Positions 55,098 to 64,000 of a stretch of 64,000 nucleotides of DNA are shown here, piece after piece. The DNA lies in contig MU006223.1 of the NCBI GenBank assembly GCA_010093685.1, positions 330,228 to 394,227 on the forward strand, written 5' to 3'. Numbering within the stretch: position 1 is the first letter of the stretch; every line of letters begins with the position of its first letter. The position numbers and the translations under genes are program-made. A model generated the notes under the pieces. It was given only the letters and a program-made list of their open reading frames with translations. It made no database searches and had not been told where the DNA came from. The DNA is from Ophiobolus disseminans (taxonomy: Eukaryota; Ascomycota; Dothideomycetes; Pleosporales; Phaeosphaeriaceae).

Positions 55098-55890
55098 TCA
55101 ATACAGAAACAGTCTTGCTTTGGCATCCTGCACCACCCATTCCAGCCCTTCCTGCAGATTCATACCCGTCATCGCGCTGCAGGTCATGATGTGCCATTTG
55201 TGTGTCTTGATGGCGTCGAGTCGCAGTCCCTGCAGCCGTTAGACACCGTTATTGGCCCGACAACGATCCAAAATCCTGGTCACCCGTCACCTACCTCACG
55301 CACTTCGTCCTCAATCATGGCCCCAGGGACGTCGCTCTTGTTCTTGAAAACGAGCAGGCTTGCTCCCGAGAGTCGCTTGTTGTGTCAGTGCATGCATGTC
55401 CGGATAGTGACACGAAGCAAACCTCTTCCTGCAGCAGCCCCGCCAGCTCATGGCGGCAGTCGTCGATCCGCTCGCGGTCCGTTGCATCGACCACCCAGAT
55501 GAGCGTGTCCGTCTTCTCGAAGTAGTTCTTCCAGTATGTCCGCAACGTTTTCTGGCCGCCGACGTCCCCTTTGAAGTCAGCATGCATGAGTGCAGAAGCT
55601 AGAAGGTGCAGTACATATGTTCAGTTTGTAGCTTCTTCTGTTAGTTTGTTTCCATAGTCGTAAAAGTGCTCATACCCATCGTATTCGATCGTTTTGATGA
55701 TGAAACCAAGTGTAGGGCTCACGCTGTTCACGTCTTCGTTCATGATCTTCTTCACGATGGTCGTCTTTCCTGCGTTATCCAGTCCCCTTGAGCAGTCAGC
55801 TTCCACGACCATAAAGCTGTACAGCACCCACAGCATCAGTATTCTCATCTCCTTGTCCTTCAGACGCGCCTTTCGCAAGATTGATAACAT
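55098..55890 (-). CDS. ARL2: ADP-ribosylation-factor-like GTPase ARL2
   Basis: Six exons: 55832-55890, 55676-55786, 55615-55631, 55423-55568, 55295-55375 and 55098-55229, giving 181 residues. The third exon is only 17 nt. Spliced, the GTPase motifs are complete: GLDNAGKT (P-loop), SPTLGF (switch I), YKLNIWDVGGQKT (switch II) and NKSD. The N-terminus MLSILRKARLKDKEMRILML is the amphipathic helix of ARL2 and lacks Gly2, consistent with no myristoylation. ARL2 works with tubulin cofactors in alpha/beta-tubulin folding and microtubule integrity (Alp41 in S. pombe, Cin4 in budding yeast; family knowledge). All five introns are short: four are 44-47 bp, and the one before the last exon is about 65 bp. 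Confidence 0.95.
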
Positions 55891-56357
55891 CTTGGGGTTT
55901 GATATTCTGAGTTGTGGTTCTGTCCATCGCCTCCAAGCTGCCACAGTTTCGGTGTGTGAGCTGTGCCTCGGCTAAACCTGCCACGCTCAGATTCAACAAC
56001 TTCCCAGAAAGGTATTCCAGAAGTTGCATGAAGACATCTCAAGTGCTCAGTCTCAAGGCGTATCAACCATCTCATGATCTTGGTCGCTTACGTTTTTACC
56101 GAGGGTGTAAGAGGCTATTGTTGGGAACTAGAGTGCCGCCCATGCCAGCAAACTTCAAGTAAAGCTGGGGGCTGCATGAAGTGAAGACGTGTAGTACCAT
56201 TTTCTCTCATCAGTTGCCCTGTGGAGTCATCGGTGGTAGCCTTGAGACTATAAGATCAATTTCCTTTCGTACCTCTTGCTTTCTACACACCTCCTCTCGT
56301 CTTTCCGAATTTGTGGTCTGCCCTGCACCTTCCCGCTCCAGCAAGGCAACCGGCATC
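55891..56357. promoter_or_regulatory. Divergent promoter region, ARL2 / GNAT gene
   Basis: 467 bp between start codons on opposite strands. No clear TATA box. A plus-strand frame runs upstream of the GNAT start but has no ATG before 56,358. Confidence 0.4.
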
Positions 56358-58913
56358 ATGGGCCGCACAGCAGGACAGTTCTGCTCGCGGGAGTCTATGT
56401 TTCGCATCCCAACCGAATCGATGCCGCCTGAACTAACGCCACTCATCCAGGTTGCAGAGCCGTCGGACAGAAATGCGATGACATGGCAACAACAAAAGGA
56501 CTTCGCGCCAGCTGTGGTGAGTGATATTACTTAGTTTAGGGTTATCTGAATCCCCGCGGCCGACCCCTCACCGCCCTGCAAAGCTCTGTTATAACAGCCG
56601 TCCTCACCCCAAGCCTTTTCACCTCCACCCCCAACCTGTTTTCACTCGACGCCTGACTCATCCATCCTCTTCATCCACTTCTTTACCATGAGTTCCGCGA
56701 CTAACAGACACTAGAAAGCAAACGCGCGCGAGTCCAAAGGCAAGGCTGTCCATTGGGAACAATTGGATCTTCAGGCTATTGAGGATCCGCCTGCCACTGC
56801 AACAATAGGTACCGATGACAGTTGGTCCGTGCAACAGGCCGAACTTCCTATTGTGAGCCCTCGACGTCAATCGCGCGGCAAGGCAGCAGCCAGCCCACTA
56901 CGCAACTCAAGTACACCAGCATCGACCGACACTACTATCCTCAATTCCACATCGCAAGACTCAACAACGCAGGAACCGAGAAAAGCCCGTGGCCGCAGAC
57001 AAAAGAAACCCAACAGTAACACGCAAATTAACATGAGTGGACCAACGGCCAGCATTCCTCCGCATCTGCGAAGGAAAGCCGCTGCTGCTGCCGCCGCTCT
57101 CACGGTAGCACAATCGAAGGCCGAGAGCTCTGCGACGAATGGCTCCACCGCTACGTCGGACAAGTCCAAGACTGGCCAAGGCATCAAGCTTCACTCTTCA
57201 CCGTAAGTCTTCAGTTCTCTACTTACAGCTCTCGCACCGACATTTGCTCTAAAACATCTATACTATCATTATTCTAAACAGCACTGACATTCCACAGTAA
57301 TGGTGCAGGTCAAGTCTTGACTCCGCCACCATCTCTTCCTACTACGCCCCGCGAGCTTGAATTTGAGAAAGCCCCAGCGCCTCAAACAGTTACAAAGAAT
57401 GCACAAAACTTTGGTCAAATTGAGGATGGCGGCTGGACAGCGTCTTGGGACACGCCCAAGCCAGAGCCCACCCCTGTCGCACCCAAAAAAGGCAACCCAC
57501 GATGGCCACGAATCGGCGGCGCGCCCAGAAAGACAGTGTGGCCTAAGAATTCAGAGATGCGAGCGCTACCCAGCGAAAGTTCGAGTGATGGTGGCGTTAA
57601 ATGCAGGTCAAACAGCGACGGAGACCCTGATTACGACGTCAAGAAGCTCATGGACTGGAATGGAGACTGGCTGCCTCCTCCGGAACAGTGGTCTGCCCGC
57701 AAAGGCCATACCAGTCGTCATTTTGGGCAAGGGATTGAAGTCTGGATCAACGACCACGGTGACGAGTGTGACAAAGAGATCACATACGACGCAACTACAT
57801 TCAGCGACGATCTGTGCAAGGAGCTTGTACCAAGATACTGGCTTCATACAATGGTCGAGCAGAAACCACTTGGCGAATTCTGGAAGTGCATGCCATCACA
57901 AACTCCGTATGCACTCAGTGACGTTGACATGTCAGAATATCCACCGTTTTGGGAGCGGTACGAAGATGAGTCCAGCTGCTTCATCGACGGCCATGAAGTA
58001 CCAGACGCACGGGTTGACCCGGGAGATATTGAGAACCATGACCCTCATGGGGATCTACTTGCTTCAGCTGATGTGAGGGTCAAAGCTATCCTCGAAGTAA
58101 GGGAAGGCAAGCGTCGAAGGACTCTCATGAAACAGCGGCGCCCACCAAAAGAGTTCAAGCCAGCGATGCCAGCGATGGAGGATAGACGCATCCAACCGAA
58201 ATCGAACGTATACTTTCGCCCAGTCCAGCCTACTGACGTTGAAGGAATCGCCGTGAGTACCATCATATAACCTAATGAGCTTCTATCTGACACTTAAGTA
58301 GGCCATCTACAATCATTATGTAGATCACACCATCTACGCGAACGAGTTCGAGGGCCGCAGCACCAGCCAGATCAGCAGTCGCATTGACGAGGTCATCAGT
58401 AATGGTCTTCCTTACCTCGTGGCAATTGCTAGAGGCAATCAGCCCAGAGGACCTAAAGGCTACGTCAGCGAGAAGATTGTCGGCTACATCAACCTCGACG
58501 ATCACTGTGACCAGTCAAGCATGTTCCGCTTCACCTTTGAGCTCGAGCTGTACGTCCATCCAGGATACCTGTCCCAGAATATCGCCAGCTGCCTCTTGGA
58601 TCGACTGCTTGAAATGGCCAACACCGGCTACAACGCCTGCGGAGGATATGAATATCGCAACGACTCTCAATACCTCAAGACTGGCCCGAGCAGAGTCATC
58701 AAGACCATCTTACTCCCAGTACTGAAAGAACAGGGCGAAGACATCGAAAAGACATCGGCCTTCTTGAAGAAGTTCAACTTCCACTTGGCCGGACACGTGA
58801 AACAGATGGGGTTCAAGCTGGGTAAGGTGGTGGATGCTTACACCTATCGGCACACCACCACGGAGGCCATCGACCCGAATAGCAGGCCCACCGTCTCGCT
58901 TGAGCGTGATTGA
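56358..58913 (+). CDS. GNAT-family N-acetyltransferase-like protein with long N-terminal extension
   Basis: Four exons, 56358-56516, 56715-57202, 57298-58252 and 58302-58913, give 737 residues. The first join (198-bp intron, GTGAGT donor, CTAAC branch, CTAG acceptor) gives DFAPAV-KANARESKGKAVHW. Residues ~50-210 are low complexity with a GRRQKK basic patch and SIPPHLRRKA. Residues ~225-330 include GGWTASWDTPKPEP and PRWPRIGGAPRKTVWP. The C-terminal ~220 residues from RPVQPTDVEGIAAIYNHYVD resemble a GNAT fold: YLVAIARG, IVGYINLDDH, LELYVHPGYLSQNIASCLLD (the motif A-like strand and helix) and MGFKLGKVVDAYTY. A fully canonical Q/RxxGxG/A acetyl-CoA loop is not seen (HPGYLSQNIA instead), so activity is uncertain. 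The 198-bp intron and the ATG at 56358 are the least certain parts. Confidence 0.78.
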
Positions 58914-59644
58914 GCTCGTTCCTGGTAAGTTGCGTGATGGCATAGCGTCCATCATCAGTCGACTAACCCAAACAGATTCTTTCGTTTGTCCATCTCAAGG
59001 CATCGACTCTCTGGGACATCGGTCGGCTTGTTTCGCTGGGTTGCACTGGAGAACGCTGTCTCTGCCATAAACGGTTTCATTAAAAGTGTCTTCGACCCCA
59101 CTCCCCTTGATTACCACCACTTCGAGTTCTTTCTTTCACACACACAACATCACTGAGAGTCCTTACTCTGCGATACAACTTCCAGATCTTTCTTTATGTC
59201 ACAGAACGGAATTGCACAGTGTCGGTGTTCGGGAACTTGCGCCAGGGATGGGTGTTCCCTCAAGTTTGAGATCAGGACGCTTGAATCAGGCCTTCATGCA
59301 CCAAAAGCGCCACAGTTAGCGATAGCGACACAATAATCTTTGTGTCCTCAATACCCTTTTTTATTGTCTTGTGATGCTTCCGTGTATTCCTCCATGACCT
59401 ACTTACCACCTCACACAGCACGTCGCCAAGCTGTCACCCAACGTCGCGCCGAACCCCACTCCACCACACCACACCCCCGTCCCATGTGACGTCACTTGCG
59501 CGCCGAAGCTTGAATCCCGCACCACACCACTGACGCGATGTCGCGACTACATATAACGTCCCGCTGCGCTAAAACGATCGCTCCTGCATACCCCAATTCA
59601 CTAACCGCGCGTCGCAAACACCGTAACAACCCCTAGAAGCAAAG
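58914..59644. other. Intergenic
   Basis: 731 bp between two plus-strand genes. A CATATAA sequence about 95 bp before the next ATG could serve as TATA element. I see no gene. Confidence 0.45.
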
Positions 59645-60296
59645 ATGTCGGACAAGAAAGAAGAACACACACATATCCCCACGGAGCCTAAACAGGATGA
59701 GGAAGAGAAGTCGTCGGGTACGGGGGGGCTGTTGAGTATGGTTGGGGATCCAGCTGGTGAGTTGCTATTCCCACATTTCCTCTCAATCCCCAATCCCCAA
59801 TACCTCCCAATCTCCTTCCTAACCCACCCTCCGTCCCGCCCATTTTTCTCCCTCTTCCCACAGCTCACTAACCCTCCCCCAAGGCAAAGTCCTCGGCACC
59901 GCCCTCCGCCCCATCGGCGCGCCCCTCGAAAAAGGCGTCACAGGCCCGCTCGGCAACGCCGTAGGCGGCAGCACGCGCGGCGTGCTGGGACCGCTGCTGG
60001 GAACGGACGAGGAGAGGATGGAGGTAGTGGGGGGCAAGAATAAGGATAGTTATGAGGGGCCGGAGAAGGTATGTTGAATGGTGAATATGTGGGAGGGAGA
60101 TAAGGGAGGGGGATTATTTTGGGGGGAAGGGATAAAGGCTGACGCTGTGTGGCAGATTGCAGGAAAGGAACAGACGGGGGATAATCCGTTGGGTTTGGAT
60201 CAGACGGGAAGGTGGGGGTTTGAGGGGGATGGGGATAATGGGAAGGGGAGTGGTGGTGGTGGGGAGAAGAAAGGATCGGGGCCGCTGAATTTGTAG
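59645..60296 (+). CDS. Small Gly-rich hydrophilic protein
   Basis: Three exons, 59645-59756, 59884-60068 and 60156-60296, give 145 residues. The start MSDKKEEHTHIPTEPKQDEE is charged. The middle KVLGTALRPIGAPLEKGVTG, PLGNAVGGSTRGVLGPLLG has regularly spaced glycines, as in glycine-zipper or amphipathic segments. The end is a Gly/Asp-rich tail. There is no signal peptide. Introns are 127 bp (CACTAAC before the AAG acceptor) and 87 bp. Phase is consistent throughout. Similar short proteins occur in related fungi as far as I recall; the function is unknown. Membrane or lipid association is only a guess. Confidence 0.65.
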
Positions 60297-60409
60297 GCGA
60301 CATGTTGGAGGGAGAAATGATGCACACAGAGCTTGCGAAGGCAGCTGGAAGAAACACAGGAAGATATGATATATGGAATTGCTAATCAACATTCAAGGGT
60401 ATCCCTACC

Positions 60410-60437
60410 AAACTCCCACAAACTCCCACAAACTCCC
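60410..60437. repeat. Short 10-bp tandem repeat AAACTCCCAC
   Basis: Nearly three copies in the 164-bp gap between two convergent genes. Confidence 0.8.
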
Positions 60438-60460
60438 TTCTTACGCCCATACATCCAAAC

Positions 60461-62274
60461 CTAGAACATCTCGTCCATCCCACTATCATCCAGCCCTCCT
60501 CTTCCCACACCACCTACACTCCCCGTTCCCGTCCCCAGTACACTACTCTCTATCCTCCTCCCCCTCTTCTGCCTAAACGTATCATCCAACCGCATCGTCT
60601 CATCCTCCCCATCGCCCTCATCACCCAAATCCATCTCCTCATCTATATCCCCATCCCCCAACCGCGGCACCGGCGTCCTCCCCGTCAAAATATCATACAA
60701 ACTATCCTCATCACTCTCGCCCTCGCCCTCCCTCTCAAACCTCAACACCCTCTCCTTGCCACACGGCCAAACAACCACATAACACTGCTGACACGCCATC
60801 AGCAACACCGGTTTCTTATCCGGCGGCGTAGCCAGCCACGTCGCCGTCCAGCGCGCAGGCACAGACAGGGCGGGTGGCGCGATGTGCGCTACGAGGTCAA
60901 GGATGACTGGGGAGTGTTGCGGTGTATGTGCGCTGTAAAGATAGAGCACCGGTGCGTCGTGAGTAGTTTGGATGAGCAGACGAGACGGGTCGCTCGTGTG
61001 CCACTGCAGAGACTTTATGGGTGCGTATTGAATCAAAATCGTGCGCGGTCGAAGGGACTCGAGGTCCCATATCCAGACCGTACTAGGCGAGCTATCATCT
61101 CTCGTTGCACATAAACTCCCGTTGTTATTAAAAGCCACAAGGCTGGTGCCCTGCTTCATCAGCCGCGATTCATTCTTCTCCAAGGGCGCGTTGGGCGGCA
61201 CAGCGGGCTGCGGTGTGCGCACGAAGCTGCGTGTGCCGTGGCCGTCGAGGAGCTCGGTGTAGACGGGGGCGCTGGGCACGTGGATGCTGGGCGTGTGGTC
61301 TAGGAAGACGATGGGAGCGAATGTGCGTGTGGAGAGGATGCGGACGCGTCGGTCCCAGCCGCCAACGGCCAATTTTTCGTTTCCGGGCAGCCATTCTACG
61401 CTTTTTATGCCGAGGCCTTCTATGCCCCATGCGTCGAAGTCGTCGGAGGGTTCGCGCGTGATGGTGCGGTATAAATGCCCGTCGGCGGTGTAGATGTGGA
61501 GACTGTAGCCCGCGGATGCAGCATCCCAAATCGCGAGCCAGCGGCCGTCGCGACTCCATTTTAAGTTCACGGCGTCGATGGTCGGTAGCTCGATGCGCGA
61601 GAGGAGGGTGTATGTGCGTGCGGATAAGAGGAGAAGGACATCGATTCCAGACGTGCGACACAGCAGAGCCAAAACCCGCCCTCTGCCGTGTTTAGACGTG
61701 CTGGATGGCCGATAGCCCCAGCCTCTGCCCTCCTTGCCCGAGAACTTTGGGTCTCTGATCTCGACTGCGCGCCCAGTTCTCAAACACCAGACTTTGATAC
61801 ATGCTGCAAAGTCGCTCCAGACCAGCACCTCGTCTTCCGTCGCGCCAAACTCAACATGCACGTTCTTGCCCATGCCGCCCGACCCATTGCTAATCACAGC
61901 ACTCCACTTCTTGTCTCTGAGATCGTATACGCGTGTCGTGTCGTCGTCAAAAAGGAGGATGCGATTCGACTGTGCGGCTCGTGAGCGGCGTGGAGGCGTC
62001 GATTCTTCGATCGAGGTCTGAAGAGCGCTACATGGTGGTGACCATGTTATACGGGAATTGCGAGCATCATGGCTAGCTGGTACTTTTATATTCCTCTCGA
62101 TCTCGAAGGTTGAGAGGCATCGGATGTGTAGGCGTGCGCCCGCGAGACAAGCGATGTGAGATGCGTTTGGAGACGGGACGGAAAGTGAGGTCGCTGCTGC
62201 ATGTTAGCAATCAATCAGACCGCTTAGCACAAGTTCCCACATTTGTATTGCGGAGATATGTCTGCATCCTCCAT
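60461..62274 (-). CDS. WD-repeat protein WRAP73 (Wdr8)
   Basis: Two exons, 62241-62274 and 60461-62196, give 589 residues. Exon 1 codes for 34 nt (MEDADISPQYK). Joining at T|CA gives SATSLSVPSPNASHIACLAG, then ARLHIRCLSTFEIERNIKV, RILLFDDDTTRVYDLRD, SNGSGGMGKNVHVEFGATED and SDFAACIKVWCLRTGRAVEI, the diagnostic WRAP73 order. Further blades (NLKWSRDGRWLAIWD, SVEWLPGNEKLAVGGWDRRV, STVWIWDLESL) complete the propeller. The last ~90 residues are acidic and then Gly-rich. WRAP73 partners Msd1/SSX2IP at spindle poles and anchors microtubules (family knowledge in S. pombe, Aspergillus and animals). The donor GTGGGA is weaker than average; the CTAAC branch and CAG acceptor are good. A frame-only reading would wrongly start near 61,897. 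Confidence 0.92.
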
Positions 62275-62645
62275 CTTGTTGCGTTGTTCGAAGTTGTTGC
62301 GGGGCTTGCGGTGTTGTGCGTGAGTAAACAAAGCGGAAGTTGGACGAGTTGACCAATGACATGCAGAGCCGGCCGCAACAGTGCGAATGGTGTGAATACC
62401 TCGTTGATTCTGAACCTCACATTGAATCCAAAAGACTTCTCGAATAAATTCTCATTATCTGACCGTAGAAACAGCGAGGGTATCGGTATGCACAACGACC
62501 ATTTTCACCACATTCAAAACCCTATATCCAAACCCACCTACATCCAACTGGTGTATCTAGAACAGAAAAAAGATGTCTAGTCCATATCGCTCGCTTGCTC
62601 AATTGCTCATACACAATTCGTCACATCAGAACCACATTGTCCTGT
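62275..62645. other. Intergenic, WRAP73 promoter
   Basis: 371 bp between two minus-strand genes. I see no gene. Confidence 0.5.
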
Positions 62646-64000
62646 TCAGGTGCTGTATACAGGCGCCTTCATCAATATACTCTTCCCACGGATTTGCACC
62701 ATGAAACCGACGGCAAGACGCACACACGGAGCCGGAGGCTCGTCTTTGGGACCGCTTGAGCTGCCAGGTGGGTTTTGCGTGAGACTTTGCTGGCTACCAC
62801 CGGCGCCGAGTGTGGACTCGCGCTTGCCGAGCGATGCAGGGGCAGTCGTGGGTTTCTTCGAACCGCCGCCAAAGCCAAACACGCTGCGCTTCTTCTCTTC
62901 TTTGGGCAGTTGCGAGTTTTGCTGAGCCGTCAGCTGTTCCTGATCCGCAATGGAAGCGTTGTCGATGTCTTTTGACGCGACGCTCCTGACCGACGCACGA
63001 TCCGCCTCATCATATTCCAGAATTGGGGCGGTCAGTGCTGGAATGCCAGTCTCTATCTTCATGTACTCAGTCGTGATGCTGTGTCCAGGCGAGAAGTACT
63101 CAATGTGAACCTCTCGACTTTCTAGCGGCAGGTGCTGTGCGATACTGATGGCCAACTCAATAATCATTGGTACACCACCGTTTAGATCTGGCGGCGCAGG
63201 GTCGTTCATATGCATCTGCAGAGACGCGATAAGCTTCTCATTGAGAGTCTCGGTGAGATCCTGTCGGTGCTTTGCAGCTTGAGGTGCTCTTAGCGTGTCT
63301 GCAAGACCTTCCAGAGTGGCCAACCGCCAGTTGATGATCTTCGCCGCCAGTGAGTCTTCATCTTCTGGGCTATGGCAGGGAGGCGAGAACTTCCGAATGT
63401 TCGTAGCGATCGACTGTAGCTGCGTTGAAAAGCCCGGCTCCAGGTCGGGATGGAAGTACTTCTCGAAGATGTTTTCCACAAGCCAGTACGAGATGAAGGC
63501 ACGACCAACGGCAGTCATTTCTTGCTTGCCAGTCTCCACTGCAGTCTTGTTGACCACGGTGTGCAAGAATTGCGGAATGGCTTTCCAGTCTTTGCGGATG
63601 GAAAATGACAACTGTGCTATTAGCCCGTCCAGCCGATTGAAACGAGTGCCGTATTCACTGTCGTCCCACGAAGTGCGGGACAGAGACAGACGCTGGTTGG
63701 CAAGAGTGTTCTGCAGCTGGTGCACTTGTGTTTGCTGCTCGTAGTAGTACCGTTTCACCTTCTGGTATTTCTCGCCTAGTATTGTTAGTTCCTGGCTCGA
63801 CAAAACGTGCGGATACTCACGCAGAACTTCGTGCTCCTTCATCATCTTCTCAATTTCGTCTTCCGACATGACGGTCGTTGAAGCTCGTGGCGGGGGCGTC
63901 GCGCGTCCCATCTCCCCGGACTGCGCCTGCTGTGCTTGCTGGCCCTTCTCTCCTCGGTATGGCTGACCTTGGGAAGCTGTTGGAACGACGTTAGCGTCGA
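62646..64000 (-). CDS. Coiled-coil cytoplasmic-type protein, N-terminus beyond right edge
   Basis: The frame remains open to the window edge, and a CTAAC...AACAG acceptor at 63977-64000 suggests an exon starting at 63976, so the N-terminus lies outside. A 45-bp intron (63776-63820; GTGAGT, GGAACTAAC, ACTAG) is a multiple of three with no stop. Spliced, it gives HEVLREKYQKVKRYYYEQQT, an uninterrupted coiled coil. Residues after that form a helical region (SEYGTRFNRLDGLIAQLSFS, IRKDWKAIPQFLHTVV, SYWLVENIFEKYFHPDLEPG) that I believe is conserved in ascomycetes but cannot name. The C-terminal ~110 residues are Ser/Gly/Lys-rich, with KKRSVFGFGGGSKKP, and end in VRLAVGFMVQIRGKSILMK. Upstream of the in-frame ATG at 63911 lies a Gln-rich stretch. 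I assign no function. Confidence 0.78.
   Translation of the reverse strand, partial: DANVVPTASQGQPYRGEKGQQAQQAQSGEMGRATPPPRASTTVMSEDEIEKMMKEHEVLREYPHVLSSQELTILGEKYQKVKRYYYEQQTQVHQLQNTLANQRLSLSRTSWDDSEYGTRFNRLDGLIAQLSFSIRKDWKAIPQFLHTVVNKTAVETGKQEMTAVGRAFISYWLVENIFEKYFHPDLEPGFSTQLQSIATNIRKFSPPCHSPEDEDSLAAKIINWRLATLEGLADTLRAPQAAKHRQDLTETLNEKLIASLQMHMNDPAPPDLNGGVPMIIELAISIAQHLPLESREVHIEYFSPGHSITTEYMKIETGIPALTAPILEYDEADRASVRSVASKDIDNASIADQEQLTAQQNSQLPKEEKKRSVFGFGGGSKKPTTAPASLGKRESTLGAGGSQQSLTQNPPGSSSGPKDEPPAPCVRLAVGFMVQIRGKSILMKAPVYST

Overview
The window reads as nuclear genome of a filamentous ascomycete, most likely a Dothideomycete of the Pleosporales type. The signs are short spliceosomal introns (about 44-70 bp, GTRNGT donors, CTAAC/CTGAC branch sites, YAG acceptors) inside conserved eukaryotic genes, two HET-domain genes, a Zn2Cys6 regulator, an AA9 lytic polysaccharide monooxygenase, a GH125 mannosidase, and one A+T-rich repeat island with C-to-T/G-to-A differences between repeat copies, as repeat-induced point mutation (RIP) produces. 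The order assignment is inference. I rebuilt 29 protein-coding genes by hand, joining exons wherever phase, splice signals and family conservation agreed. I saw no rRNA, tRNA, CRISPR array or operon.

Layout. 1-12.4 kb: a proline/serine-rich secreted protein running off the left edge, DML1/Misato, PRP18 and SAP18 (head to head over 234 bp), a HET protein and two small unknown proteins. 12.5-20.6 kb is gene-poor: an 8-bp minisatellite, a C2H2 zinc-finger gene, then a repeat island (about 16.74-18.76 kb) with a MITE-like inverted-repeat element and a G+C-rich, internally repeated core between ~100-bp direct repeats. 20.6-35.4 kb is dense housekeeping: a membrane protein with a PAN/apple-like ectodomain, ribosomal protein uL2, APC4, a NIPA-type Mg2+ transporter, an acidic nuclear-type protein, coatomer delta and unknown proteins. 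35.8-48.3 kb is more accessory: a second HET gene, a protein with a carbohydrate-module-like N-terminus, GH125, a divergent Zn2Cys6 factor, a small membrane protein and AA9. 49.4-64 kb: a 1,709-residue gelsolin-repeat protein, ARL2, a GNAT-family protein, a small unknown protein, WRAP73/Wdr8 and a coiled-coil protein running off the right edge.

How the genes relate. Most are single-copy housekeeping genes for mRNA splicing and chromatin (PRP18, SAP18), translation (uL2), the cell cycle and microtubules (APC4, ARL2, WRAP73, DML1), vesicle traffic (coatomer delta), actin (gelsolin-type) and ion transport (NIPA). The accessory set concerns non-self recognition (two HET genes) and glycan degradation (AA9, GH125) with a possible local regulator (Zn2Cys6 facing GH125). 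There is no secondary-metabolite cluster.

The most unusual material is the undescribed repeat island and several exon-intron oddities: a coatomer exon whose coding part is only the start codon, a 17-nt internal micro-exon in ARL2, and four introns that are multiples of three and free of stops, so unspliced reading gives plausible but wrong proteins.
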